Assembly: GCA_023627715.1 (NCBI GenBank)
Contig: JAMAHW010000063.1
Coordinates: 1 to 64,000, forward strand
Length of the DNA: 64,000 bases
Reading direction: 5' to 3'
Source: Periconia sp. R9002
Lineage: Eukaryota > Ascomycota > Dothideomycetes > Pleosporales > Periconiaceae
Shown here: piece after piece, positions 32,923 through 45,643 of the stretch
Position numbering within the stretch: position 1 is the first letter of the stretch
Layout of the letters: each line of letters begins with the position of its first letter
Program-made: the position numbers and the translations under genes
Notes under the pieces: generated by a model
The model's database searches: none
Told to the model about the DNA's origin: nothing
The model's input: the letters and a program-made list of their open reading frames with translations, nothing else

Positions 32923-33040
32923 CACGCAGGCCGTGGCCTGCGTGTCAGCCCCGAAGGGGCGCCTCCTCCGTGCCAGGATTCAATTGAATCTGAATTGTGA
33001 CAGGTCCCAGGTGAAAATCGCTACTGAGCCCCTGCTTCTT
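32923..33040 (+). repeat. Hairpins followed by an inverted, truncated copy of the tRNA-Pro 3' half
   Basis: 32923-32944 is a perfect 10-bp palindrome with a 2-nt loop (CACGCAGGCC-GT-GGCCTGCGTG). It is followed by a GCCCC-GAA-GGGGC hairpin at 32948-32960. From about 32957 to 33007 the plus strand is identical to the intron, anticodon-arm 3' strand and variable region of the tRNA-Pro gene at 33366-33473. It then diverges through the T arm but keeps CTGAGCCC and a T-rich end. It lacks the 5' half, so it cannot be a working tRNA. Confidence 0.65.
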
Positions 33041-33365
33041 TTTTGTGCTGCTCTCGTTTGGATCAGGTTCTATCTTCGTTGGGGCCACCATAAGCGAAAA
33101 TCTGAACCAAGTACGTGCGAGGTCTTGATGGAACGATATACGCACATTATTCCCGTTATTTCGTATTTATCTTTGCTAAATCCATTTGTATATCCGATAC
33201 TATTATTTGTTTGTCTCCAAATGATTTTCCTATCGTTGGCTAGCTTGATTTTCGGTTGCGCTCCACAACACCGCCCCTCCACCACCAAAGCATAAAAATG
33301 AACAGTAGATATACTCACCGCCACAACACAAGTAGAAAACAATAAAAAACAAAAAAGAAACAGCA

Positions 33366-33473
33366 GGGCTCAGCCGGGATTTGAACCCGGGACCTGTCAC
33401 AATTCAGATTCAATTGAATCCTGGCACGGAGGAGGCGCCCGAAGCGACAATCATACGACTAGACCACTGAGCC
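33366..33473 (-). tRNA. tRNA-Pro (CGG) with a 36-nt intron
   Basis: Read on the minus strand from 33473. The acceptor stem GGCTCAG pairs perfectly with CTGAGCC at the 3' end. The D-arm text GTGGTCTAGTCGTATGATT is typical of fungal tRNA-Pro. The anticodon stem GTCGC pairs with GTGAC (one G-T). The anticodon CGG is at 33441-33439. An intron follows position 37 (33437-33402), as in yeast tRNA-Pro. The T arm is CCGGG-TTCAAAT-CCCGG. A T-rich terminator follows. The second half and intron are duplicated in inverted orientation 330 bp away. Confidence 0.85.
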
Positions 33474-35718
33474 ACGAAATCCGCGGTACGGAGTAGATAT
33501 ACATATTTTAATTTTAGCTCATATAAGTAAAAATTGAATGAGATATGAGTTTTTGAAGTTTACTAAATTTTTGGACGGCTAAATCTAAATGGTAGCTAAG
33601 CGAGACAATAGGTGGGGATGTATCACGTGGGCGTTGGAGCAGAGGCCATAGGGAGGCGTAGAGTGTATAATATGATTGAATGTTAATTCTATGGCCTCCG
33701 CTTCAGACGCCCACAGTTCTCCCAGGTCTCCTAGATCTCCTTGCTTTGCCAACCTGTTGGCGATAGTCAAAGCATACATGTAGATACGAAACAAGTAAAT
33801 TTTCAACATAGTGGCAATATATTGCACTTCTAAATGATAGAGAGTGATATTCCAGATGTGTGGAACCCAACCCCTGGACCCATGACCATATGACTCGAGG
33901 GGCGGCCTAATTCTCTTACCGACGGGCTAGGGGTAAGCAACACCAAAGGCCAACGGGACCAGCTACACGGAAAACACCGAGCAATCAAATTCAGCATGTT
34001 ATCACCATGTTGGGATCATACAGATACAGGTTTGCTTGAGCTACACTAGTGTTCTCCTCATACCGCGAGTAATACAATACTCTGCGATGATTGTTTCGCT
34101 TTGTTCTGAGGGTGCACGATAATTTGGTAATTACGATATTCTTTCCGCGGAAGAACCAATAATGTGAATGGAATGACCGAATCAGGACTCCCTACATAAA
34201 TTCTACAAGCAAGCTTTGGTGGAATGCTGCCATATTTGCGGAAGTGGGATTTGGGCGCGGCCGCACCCAAACGAACACCACATCATCAGGGAATTTTACA
34301 TGTACACGTAGCGCTATAATGAAACCTGGCTTTCCAGACCCCGAATCTACATTTCGCAATCAAAATATTGGGTCTTGATTTCCTGCGTAATCACTGACGA
34401 GGGCGGCCAAGAATATCAATCCCCAGAACGATGAACATAGCCACATTGTGTTGTACTGACAACAACAGTGAAGCCAGTACACGTCGAAAGGGGCGTCGCA
34501 GCATCTTGTTAAAGTCCATCGAGTGTACAAGAGGCCAAACAAGTCTGACCCACACCGTGTGTACGTTGTACATTGATACCTGACTAGCATTGAATCTTCC
34601 AATCGCGTAGATCAAATGACCCTTCTCGGAGCTAAGAACACACCGTTCAACGACTTGCAGCGTTGAGCGCCAAAATAGCCTATAATTCGTACTGCGTTCT
34701 CGTTCAGGCCAGCTAGATAATGGTATACATGATGAATCCACAGCCTCACTTCACAAAAGTTGGCGCCTGACTTGGTTGCTGGCACCAGTGTTCAAGATGA
34801 AGAATTTTTTCCCTCCATTTTATTTTTACAGATGCATTCCAATTGTGCACCGGATAGTACAGCGGAGAGCCGAGGGCGATCAGGCACAAAGCGCATAACA
34901 GGACAGTACATAAGCAGCGACATCGCAGCGGCCATTGGTTCCGAGTCAAGCCGGCCTCATGGAGCGGTGGTCGTGCGTTCAACAGAAATGCCCCGATACA
35001 CACCGACGGGAGGTTTGGTCGGGTCCGATGGATGCCCCTCAACTCACGAGTTGATCAGGCTATCTAAGCTCGACGGTTTCAATATCGATGCATACTAGGC
35101 AGAGAGACGAGACGAATTCGAAGCGCCTACCCACACATCACCCCATTTAAACATGTCTGCTCTACAGCGCGATGGAGATGGAGATGCGGGGAAGCTCTGG
35201 CGGTGGACCTGTTGGACCTGGGCTAGGCTGCGATGGGCTTAGCTACCCGTCGCAGACTGGCCCATGCTTCTTGTCGAGATGCTTTGTGCGTGTCGTTGTG
35301 ATGGGTGAATGGCAGAACCATGACATCTGGTGCCCCCCTTTACCAGTGCATTCTGTGGCTTGCAAAAGTGCCTGTTACCCAGACTGTCACGCCATGCCAA
35401 AAGCCGCCAGCAATTGGCACCGTGCTGACCGCCTTCCCGACTCCCATCCGCTCCGTATCGCATACATATCAAGCCAAAAGCCACGCTGACCACGTTCCAA
35501 AACTTTCTTGTCCTTTCTTCATTTGCAGCTCGTGACGCGCCCATCCATCTCAAACTGATCCCAGACTGATAGGCTTTACGCATTCCAATCTATTCGTGCT
35601 GTCCTATCACTGACCCCCTCCCCCCTCGGCATCTGATTTATACCCTTTTCTCCATCGACCCATTCCCACCGATTCTTCTCCATCTCTATTCCGCAGTTTC
35701 TACTCTAATCACTCCACC
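33474..35718. other. Gene-poor DNA with an imperfect inverted repeat
   Basis: An inverted repeat with arms at about 33628-33650 and 33690-33712 (outer GGGCGT, inner AGGCCATAG/CTATGGCCT) can fold into a hairpin. Near 33870-33960 there is weak tRNA-like text that I do not accept as a tRNA. From about 34750 composition becomes more GC-rich toward the promoter of the SAP gene, whose CT-rich leader runs about 35590-35718. Confidence 0.4.
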
Positions 35719-36557
35719 ATGCAAGCCTCACGAGCATCCTCTCGCGCCTTCAAGGCCATTGCTGCCGGCAGCAAGCAGTCTCGCAGTCTTCATATGACTG
35801 GCCCGGCGACTTTCTCTTCTCTTTTGACCTCAGAGCGACCGGCCATGAACCTCCCTCGCGATCTTGCTGGCCTGCGTTCGGAATGCTCAAGACGCAAGCT
35901 GCCCACCACTGGCTCCAAGGATGAGGTGAGTTGCCATCAATAGTCAACCTTCTATGACTTATAAGCTCACATCTATCCAAACCAGCTCGTTTCCCGTCTG
36001 TCCGCCCACGAGCTTGCCAATGCTCGCTCCTTCAGCAGTGCCATTAACAACTCAAAACGACCTGTCCCCGCTGCCAATGAAGCTGGGAAGCCAGTCCGTG
36101 AATTCAACACAAGCCGCAGCCTCAAGGCTGTAGGCGACACTTCGACAATTGACTTCGCCTTTCTTCCCGATTTCGATCCTGACACGCAGAGCGCTCCGGT
36201 AGACATCCGGGTTCCCATCCTCCCGCAGACCACCGTTCCATTCGAAGCCGTCCCAGAAGAGGCCGAGGAAGCGGTATGCACATATGTATCATCAAGATGA
36301 CGATATCGTAGACTAACAGAGCTTCGTAGGTCATGCTACCCTCCATTTACACCGTCGCCGCGGATGGTACCCACATCCACGCTCCGGCCGCCATGTCCGA
36401 GATGGTGGACTCGAATCAAACCGACTTCCAAGGTTTGGCGTCCCACGTCGCGAATAAGATCTCCAAGGACGTTGAAGAGGGCGCTGGCATGGCCCGGCAG
36501 ATCTGGACTGGTCTTGTGGATGATATCTTTGGCCCCAAAGGCGCTGCCAAAGCTTGA
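35719..36557 (+). CDS. SAP-domain mitochondrial protein (Aim34-like)
   Basis: Three exons: 35719-35925, 35986-36273 and 36330-36557, phase 0 throughout, giving 240 residues. The N-terminus is rich in Ala, Ser, Arg and Lys without acids (MQASRASSRAFKAIAAGSKQ), a good mitochondrial presequence. The SAP motif follows and straddles the first intron: LPRDLAGLRSECSRRKLPTT-GSKDE|LVSRLSAHEL (about residues 45-78). The rest is poorly conserved and ends in an amphipathic segment. Yeast Aim34 is a small mitochondrial SAP protein of similar layout, so the resemblance is architectural. SAP domains usually bind nucleic acid; the actual role is not known. Confidence 0.72.
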
Positions 36558-39522
36558 AATATAGAGCTAGTGTAACATACTAGTAGTCGGTGGTCGGCGT
36601 ACCACCCGGTTTTCAAAAGGAACATATGGAGGCATTCAAGAAGATAACGGGCGAGAGTATGATTTTTGTAATTCCTCATCACATTTTAATTCTATGGACA
36701 GGCTCCAGTATGGAGCGGCGAGCTTGAAGTGCTCAAGGCTCACGAGTTATGAACACAATATTACAACGTTCCCAGTTTCACCTGTCTACCTACATATCCA
36801 AAATTATTTCTCTCCGTCAAATATTTTGGCACGTAGACCAACGTCGTAGTCACCAGCCCTTGGCACGGAGTTAGCAAGGGACCAGTTTCCATGAAACTGC
36901 GAGATTATCGGAAGAAAACTGGAACATGCCACGATAATTTCTCTCTGTATTTGTCTCGATATCATTCGTAGCCCTTCATTTCAACTACCTAACGACAACC
37001 CGCAAAGATCCGATGCGAGATTCCTACGAATCGGCGACTTACTAGGCAAACGTCAACGTCCTCTTCTGCAATCAACCAACCAAACAAAAACTCGCCGAGA
37101 CCTCTTATCTAACTTCAGCATATATGCGATGCAAAGCTTTTCCTAATCACTGTTTTGTCAGTCGAAATTTCCCTCGTTGTGGTAGAAGGTGAACGCGTGC
37201 GTGCGTGATCGACGACGGTGTGTTTAGAGATAACCGGGAATTACTACTTTGGGCGATGGGGATTGGATGAGAGTGATATTTTTTTTCTACTTCTTTCTTC
37301 TTATGAATGACGAAAATGTTGGTTCGTTAGAACGTCATTCTTTGCTCTTCAAGTCTTTTAAGCTTCCAATTATTTCACAATGACCTGCTGCACGATAGCC
37401 AGATTACCTCACTGCCACGTACGCTATCTTTACACCTGGTGGCGAGGACAACAAGCATCTGCAATGAGTAGTAGCTTACCGATGATGCATTCAGTCCGAT
37501 CCAATCTCCCCGACGGAAAAGACACAAGTAGGAATCACCGCGCCGGAGACGCATAGGCTTATGCGAGTCCTAGGATACCAATGTTTTTTTCGTGATTCGT
37601 CTGCGGATTAATAGCGTAACCTACCGAGGGCCTCTACTACATATAGTCACATTCAGCTTACTGCGCATAGTGATATTGCTCACGCTGCTAAATACTGCCT
37701 GGAGCTTCTCCGAATGACTATTCTGCAGGACAGTTGCTTAGTATAGGCTCACTCACATTTCTTACTCTGATGGAGTGGATAGGAACATGCTCATCACTCT
37801 CACAAGTCTTATATGAGAAACGATCGGTACATTATTTGCGCGCTCCGTTGACCATGTGAAGCTTCTAGTGTCACACTACTGTGCCAACGTCGCCGGGAAT
37901 TTATATATCTCTCTCCATTGCCATACAGACTTTCATGGCTACTAAATTCTCTTCCTACCCTTCGTCGTTTCGCATGCTTATTTTCCACGAATATAAAAGG
38001 ACACTTTCTTTTTGACACAAATCAGACGTTATATAAAGCTTTTGGGTGTTATGCCTCAGGTTTCCTTCAATCCTCCCCGTCTTATTACTCATTCTCACTG
38101 TCTCACTGTCTCGATATAGTGCACCACACTCTTCTATGCAAACTTCTGGAAAATTGCATCCCAAGAGTTGCTCAGTCCCTATTATTGTCAATGAAATCAT
38201 GCAGACTGATACCGTGTATAATGAGCGGGTCTTTTCTCTTCTCTACGTTTGATACGGTTGGAGTTCTTCTTTTTTGTGTGCCATGTAAGCAGTGAAGCGG
38301 ATAGAGGTCCTCCGTATCTTTGGCAAGCAACATTGTGGAAAGCAGAGGTTGAACAGACGTTCTGTGCATTGCAGTACTTCATCGTCCAATCTACCTGCTC
38401 GATACTTAACGTCCTCTTAATTAATGATGTTGTCACAGCATAACGAAGATTGAAGGGTAATTCAGCAGAAAGTAAATCTTCTACCTAGACAGATAAACTG
38501 CAAGATCTACTACTTTCCAGAATGATAATACAAGTGAAGGTTGTGTAACAGAAAAGCGTTGCCTCTCGCTGGAAAACCTCTCATCCCTACCAACAAGTAG
38601 TTCATTATGATTCAGCCCAGCAAAATATTTTCACGTTGATTTATTAGTACATGTTTCTCAATCGAATATACCAGTTGTAGCCCCATGTAATTCTAAATCC
38701 GATATATTGGCATATTCACAACGTCTCTACAGGACATCCAAATGGTGTACATGCGATGGATGGTTGCCGCAAATGGAGTATCTGAATCAAACACATCGGC
38801 AAATAGTACAAACTAGAAAGAATACAATCACCCGATGGGAGAATATTATTCGTGGGTCCACTGGATATCCGGACAGATTCTAGTCATGGATCACGCCGTC
38901 GCCAACCTTCATTTGAAGAGTTGTGGACGGAGACAAATTGGAATCCATTGATGTGGCCGAAGCGCAGTTTTGCTCTCACCTCAGGCTAGGAACAGGGCTT
39001 GTCTGCACTAAAAAGTTTCTCATAAAAAACCAAAGGCATCAAGTTGAGGCACAGCATACTGCACTAGAAGGCGAAAGAATCAATCACGCGGACGGCCTGG
39101 GGCGAGTACATGCACGTAAAAATAGGGGCCAAGGTGTTTCAAAGACAGTATTCTATTAGCCCAAGGGTTGTGGAATGTTATTTCCAGTATGGCTTTTAAG
39201 AAAACAGAAGAAAAAGGAAAGGAAAAGATTTAGGAGAGAACAAAAAGCGATGGTCGAGAGGAATGGCATTGAAGATGTTCTGGCTAAGCGATGTTGTCTT
39301 TCGGCAAGGGCTACTAACGTTACTGCGCACGTTCTCAATGGATAGGAGGATAGGTGACGAACGGGCAGGGATCAGTCACGTGATAGTCCGGTCGGGAAAA
39401 GCCGTAGCTCCTTGCGACTCTGACTTCACCCTGCGTTGTTTTTTATCCTCACCACTCACACATCAACATCTATACCCCCTCACACACTTTCTTCATCTCT
39501 CTTTCCCAATCACCTTCTAATC
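36558..39522. other. Long intergenic region before the porin gene
   Basis: About 3 kb, AT-richer in the middle. No recognisable coding sequence on either strand despite several short open frames. The last 150 bp before the porin gene contain a TCACGTGA palindrome and a CT-rich leader. Confidence 0.4.
39376..39383. promoter_or_regulatory. TCACGTGA palindrome (E-box) upstream of porin
   Basis: Perfect 8-bp palindrome containing CACGTG, the core site of bHLH factors such as Cbf1-type proteins, 140 bp before the porin start. The position is sensible for a promoter element; no direct support. Confidence 0.3.
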
Positions 39523-40782
39523 ATGTCTACCGCCGAGTACGTTCTCAAGGAGAAGCTTGTCCTGAAGGCTCCCCCCCCAGCCTTCAGCGACATCGCGAAG
39601 GCCTCCAACGACGTGAGTTTGTGTCCACAGCTGCAGCTCAAGATTGGGCGCGATCGCTGACTTTGAATCCCGCAGCTCATCAACAAGGACTTCTACCACA
39701 ATGCCGCAGGTTGTGCTCATCAATTGAGTCGCCTAGGACTTCGCTAACTGCTATGCAGCTAACCTTGAGGTCAAGCTGAAGGCCCCTAACGGCGTTAACT
39801 TCACCGCAAAGGGCACTTCAGCACACGACGGCCCGGTCTCCTCCTCTGTAAGTGGTTTCCACCTGCGCAAGCATCCGAACAACGCTAACTCGTACAACAG
39901 CTCGAGGGAAAGAAAGGCCTCTCCAATGGTATACAACCCTCTCATTATTTCATCATCATACCTGTTCTCAATCGTTTGGCGGCCGAGATGTATATATTTC
40001 AGCACCTTTTTGCGCCTCAGATGCTTCAGAACACAGGATATTGCATACGGCTACTGACTCAACGCCGGACAGGCATCAGCATCACCCAGTCGTGGAACAC
40101 GGCCAACCTCCTCTCCACCAAGGTTGAGCTCAACGACACCCTCGCCTCTGGCTTGAAGACCGAGCTTCTCTCCAACTTCAACCCTGCTGCTGGAAACAAG
40201 GGCCAGAAGCTCAACTTCCTCTTCAAGCAGAACAACTTCCACGGACGTGTCTTCGGTGACCTCCAGGCCAGCGGTGCCGTCAGTGCCGTCGCCGACGCTG
40301 TTCTAAGCCACGAGGGCTTCCTCGTTGGTGGTGAGGTCGGTTACGACGTCCAGAAGGCTTCCATCACCAAGTACTCTGCCGCCGTTGGATATACCACCCC
40401 CGTCTACAACGCTGCCATCACGGCGACCAACTCTCTCAGCGTTTTCACCGCTGCCTACTACCAGAAGGTCAACGCCGCCGTTGAGGCTGGCGCCAAGGCC
40501 AGCTGGGACTCCAAGTCCAACTCTGCTGTTGGCCTCGAGCTTGCCGCCAAGTACAAGATTGACCCTGCTTCTTTCGCCAAGGTAAGTAGATTGGTCACTT
40601 CATACTAGATCCCTCGTCTAACAAACGCAAAGGCCAAGATCAACAACCTCGGCATTGCCTCTCTCGCCTACAACACCAAGGTCAACAGCGGTTTGACCTT
40701 CGGTGTCGGTGGCTCTTTTGATACCCAGAAGTTGAACGAGGCCGGCCACAAGCTCGGCACCAGCTTCACCTTTGAGGGTTAA
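39523..40782 (+). CDS. POR1: Mitochondrial outer-membrane porin (VDAC)
   Basis: Six exons: 39523-39612, 39676-39709, 39759-39847, 39901-39928, 40073-40581 and 40633-40782, giving 299 residues. It forms the 19-strand beta-barrel channel for metabolites and nucleotides in the outer membrane. The conserved start AFSDIAKASND|LINKDFYHNAA, the NLEVKLKAPNGV strand and alternating polar/hydrophobic strands to the end fit fungal porins. Codon use is strongly biased to C-ending codons, as in highly expressed genes. Oddity: about 19 residues (MSTAEYVLKEKLVLKAPPP) precede the usual start, where fungal porins normally begin with a few residues before PAFSDIAK. Small exons 2 and 4 are supported by phase and conservation. 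Confidence 0.95.
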
Positions 40783-40989
40783 GCACCCTGTATTTGTAGA
40801 TGAATTTGGGCAGGTTACTAGATTCCGTTTTCTTGGTTCTACAGCGAGTCAGCCTTCTTTCTCTACCTCGATGCGTCGAGCATGAGTGTATGTACTATGG
40901 CATTGTAGCATGTACAAAATTTGACTTCACGCATTACCACATAATCACTGTGTATGTCACGGTATCTTGTCCTGCGCACAACTCTCACA

Positions 40990-41919
40990 TTAAGAATTTC
41001 CTCTACTTCGGCCATGGAGTCTAGCAAGGGCTCCGCCCGCCAGTAGAATGAAGCCCAATGCCCCGCTGATCATGAAGAAGTATGTCACTTGCCCAACTTG
41101 GTTCTCATCGTACCTCTCAGGAGGCCTTGTTTTCTTCCGCCTTGCGTGGATGTGGTCATTGACTTGATCATGCGTCTGTTGGTGACGCCGATGATTGAAA
41201 TGTGGCACTTCCTGCCCATGTTTTGTTTGCCCTGGTCCAAAGCCTTGAAACCCCCCGTAGCTTTCGGGGTCGGCTTCGTTCTCCCCCTTGGTTTCGTGCT
41301 GATAGTGCGCGTATTCTGCTCTTTTCGTCCCGTGCTTCCCATAACCCCCGCTTTTGTAGAAGCTAGGCGGTGGCCCACGAAACGTGCTCCTTTTCTTGTG
41401 TAAACCGCTGGCGGGGCGAGAGCCTGCGAAACTGCTGTAGCTTCCCTGTGAATGCGATTGCTCCCCGGCACCTCTCCACACACCTGCCCACCTCTTCGAT
41501 CCTTGCGCTTGTGACAACTGGGCGTCATATTGGACACGTTTCTCTGGCACGGAGAGGGTGTGATAAGCTTCGCTAATGGCGACGAAACGGGTGGTGGCCG
41601 TTGGATCGTTGGGGTTGCGGTCTGGATGGTGGGTCTTGGAGAGCGAGTAGAACTGCCGTTTTATTTCTGCGGCAGAGGCGGTCGGCGCGAGCTGAAGGGC
41701 ATCGTAGTGATTTGTGGAAGAAGCGTCAGAACGAAGGCTAGAAGAGGTGTGGAAGTCCGATTGTTTCGTGGCGGCGCGTAGACGGAATGGTAACCGTCGC
41801 GTTTGAGGAGCGTTTCTTATTCGCAAAACGCATGAACTACACAGCCAGCGCACTCTACATGATGCATGGCTGTTTGCGTGTGGTGCCAAACGAGGAATTG
41901 GAGGCGGGAAGGGGGTCAT
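40990..41919 (-). CDS. DnaJ-domain membrane protein, probably mitochondrial
   Basis: Intronless, 309 residues from the ATG at 41919. The frame is open to 42105, but that start would leave under 100 bp to the divergent MAP2 gene, and the extra peptide looks non-conserved. The N-terminus is Arg/Ser-rich without acids, like a presequence. The J domain spans about residues 70-130 (NHYDALQLAPTASAAEIKRQ, then HHPDRNPND with the HPD motif, then FVAISEAYHTL). A Gly/Ser/His-rich linker follows. Near the C-terminus is one transmembrane segment (VTYFFMISGALGFILLAGGA). It would stimulate an Hsp70 at a mitochondrial membrane; the client is unknown. Confidence 0.8.
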   Translation of the reverse strand: MTPFPPPIPRLAPHANSHASCRVRWLCSSCVLRIRNAPQTRRLPFRLRAATKQSDFHTSSSLRSDASSTNHYDALQLAPTASAAEIKRQFYSLSKTHHPDRNPNDPTATTRFVAISEAYHTLSVPEKRVQYDAQLSQAQGSKRWAGVWRGAGEQSHSQGSYSSFAGSRPASGLHKKRSTFRGPPPSFYKSGGYGKHGTKRAEYAHYQHETKGENEADPESYGGFQGFGPGQTKHGQEVPHFNHRRHQQTHDQVNDHIHARRKKTRPPERYDENQVGQVTYFFMISGALGFILLAGGALARLHGRSRGNS

Positions 41920-42203
41920 TGTCCATCTCGAAAACGGGTTGGGGAAGAAGAGGTGTGGGTTCGCAAGCGTTTGAGAGTGTTTTGCAATGCCGGACGTCAT
42001 TAAGTCAGGGATGCCTGAGTGGCCAGGGAAAGTAGAGGCGACCCCGAGCGCCGGTATTTGCTGACAAGCGGCGTGGATGGCGGCGGGGCGGGGCGGAAAA
42101 TGCATCTGTACTAAAGAGCCAGCTGCAACCCTTCGATTTTCGACTTTCTTATCGTGCCTCCTTGCCTCTTCGCTCGACTCTTCTTTTTGTAAGAGACTTC
42201 AAC

Positions 42204-43740
<1,537 letters not shown>

Positions 43741-44192
43741 CTGCAAACTACGCGTGGAGAAACAGGGATATTGAGGAAGATTACGAAATGGGTTGGGGGA
43801 GGATATGTGACGAGCAAATGACTTCGATGAGTGATGCGTTGATTCTGGATACGCGTATCAATTACCCAAAAATAAAAACCCAAATGAAGAAAACAATCAT
43901 GAACAATGTGATATTCGATTCAATGACTATTTTCTCGAGCTGCGAAATGTATGACCCACTGTGTGTAGTAGTGCACCGATTCGGAATTAGGACGTTACCC
44001 CAGCCCAGTTCGCCAAGAACTTTCTGCCGGTGACCGCATAGCTTCACTGCCCCACAAACAGACATCCTCTCCATCACCGCCAAACTTTGTAGCTTGATAT
44101 CCCTGCGATTTCTGTAGCGCCAATCTGCCCCCTCAAGCGCGTATACCTCTGACAAAGCTTCGAACCACCGCAACCACCGTACACCCGGCGCA
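43741..44192. other. MAP2-VPS29 intergenic region
   Basis: About 450 bp of tandem spacing: MAP2 3' flank and VPS29 promoter. No other feature seen. Confidence 0.4.
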
Positions 44193-45091
44193 ATGTCGTC
44201 ACGGTTAGTGTTGTGTCTAGGCGACCTCTTCATACCTGATAGAGCTCCGGTAAGGTCTTCCGCACTCTGAAGCATATAGTCACTAGGCCTCACAAGCTTA
44301 CAGGAATCATAGGATATACCAGCAAAGGTACGCAAGATCCATAAATCCCTCATTGTCCCGCGTTTCGCTCCCTTCTGCCCTCACCGCAACAGCCACCTCT
44401 GTTTCCAAAGGACATACAAGTAACACGCACAATTGCACCACAGTTCAAGAAACTCCTTGCCCCGGGAAAGATTGGCCAAATTCTCTGCCTAGGCAACATA
44501 ACGGATAAAGAGACGTATGAGTTTCTTCGAGGTATCGCTCCGGATCTGCACATCGTCAAGGGCGACTTCGATGTCGAAGCCCCGAATCTTGCCCTGTCCA
44601 AGGTAGTCACGCACGGCTCGCTTCGCATAGGTTTCACACATGGCCACACCATAGTGCCCCCGGGCGATGGCGACAGTCTCCTGATTGCCGCGAGGCAAAT
44701 GGATGTGGATATCTTGCTGTGGGGAGGGACGCACAAGTTCGAGGCTTACGAGATGGAAGGCAAGTTCTTTGTGAACCCCGGAAGTGCGACGGGAGCCATG
44801 ACGACGGGATGGTGGGCTGAGGAGGAGGACCCTACGCCGAGTTTTGTGCTCATGGATGTAAGTGGGACCTTTGTTTCCTTGTGCGACTGTGACTTGGCTG
44901 TCATCGGACGGGTTGTTGCGGCTTTTGGTAATGGGGAAAAGTATGCATGTGCACCAGCTGACAGCGGGATATAGGTACAAGGGGACGTTCTCGTGCTGTA
45001 CGTATACCAACTGCGGAAAGATGCCAATGGCACAGAAAACGTCGCCGTGGAAAAGGTCTCGTTCCGGAAAAATGGCGGCGGTGTATCGTAG
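44193..45091 (+). CDS. VPS29: Retromer subunit Vps29
   Basis: Four exons: 44193-44249, 44313-44327, 44444-44857 and 44975-45091, giving 200 residues. Vps29 is the metallophosphoesterase-fold scaffold of retromer, bound to Vps35 and Vps26, sorting cargo from endosomes to the Golgi. The start MSSRLVLCLGDLFIPDRAP joins a 15-nt micro-exon encoding DIPAK, then FKKLLAPGKIGQILCLGNIT; the joined peptide is the conserved family start. Further motifs are GDFDVE, GFTHGHTIVPPGD, LLWGGTHKFEA and NPGSATGA. The micro-exon is fixed by flanking TAG and GTACGC sites and phase 0 on both sides. Confidence 0.95.
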
Positions 45092-45643
45092 AGCAATGAT
45101 CAAAGGGGGGAAGAGGGTTCGATTTCTCGTTACCAGATACGGCGCCCTGCAGTTTGGGTTATGCATGTGAAGCGAGACGACTACGATCACACAGCATCTA
45201 CGTCTAATTAAAGCATTGTTCACAATCATCATGGCCAGCACATGGTTCGTTGGATGGAATAGTTAGATCAGCCGGGGGCGCTTGTCCATCAAACTTGCTG
45301 CGTGTTTGAGGGGGGTCGAAGCGGTTAGAAGCAGAAACTATGCAGGAGATTCAAAAGGAGCACTGAGCTGCCTTGTTCATAATGTTGTGTCTCTACATTT
45401 TCCTATCCAGGTACCCATGTGACACACCCTGACCTTGGGGCTAAGCTGTAACAGTTCTTTCTTTTTCATGCTGTCCATTGCTCCATTTTCCGCCTCCTAC
45501 CCCAAGCTTTTTTCTTCTTCTCCATGTTTGTGTGACGCATGCAACTTGCTAATGCTGTGCTCTCCTACACGCTGCGGCTCTACTACACTATCAACCAAAA
45601 CACACCTCTTGCACTACGGTGTACGTTTTCCCTTCAGTTAGCC
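45092..45643. other. Convergent 3' region VPS29 / MET22
   Basis: About 550 bp; no additional gene, RNA or repeat recognised. Confidence 0.4.

Noticed and set aside
33860..33965. tRNA-like text on the minus strand (AGCCCGTCGGTAAGAG then GGGTTGGGTTCCA)
   Set aside because: I could not pair an acceptor stem or form a proper anticodon arm; the T loop is not canonical.
34746..35489. Several ~100-codon frames on both strands before the SAP gene
   Set aside because: Overlapping frames on opposite strands with no motif, no splice structure and no ATG in good context.
41920..42105. Longer start for the DnaJ gene at 42105
   Set aside because: Would leave only 98 bp for two divergent promoters, and the extra 62 residues do not look like a presequence; the ATG at 41919 gives a better one.
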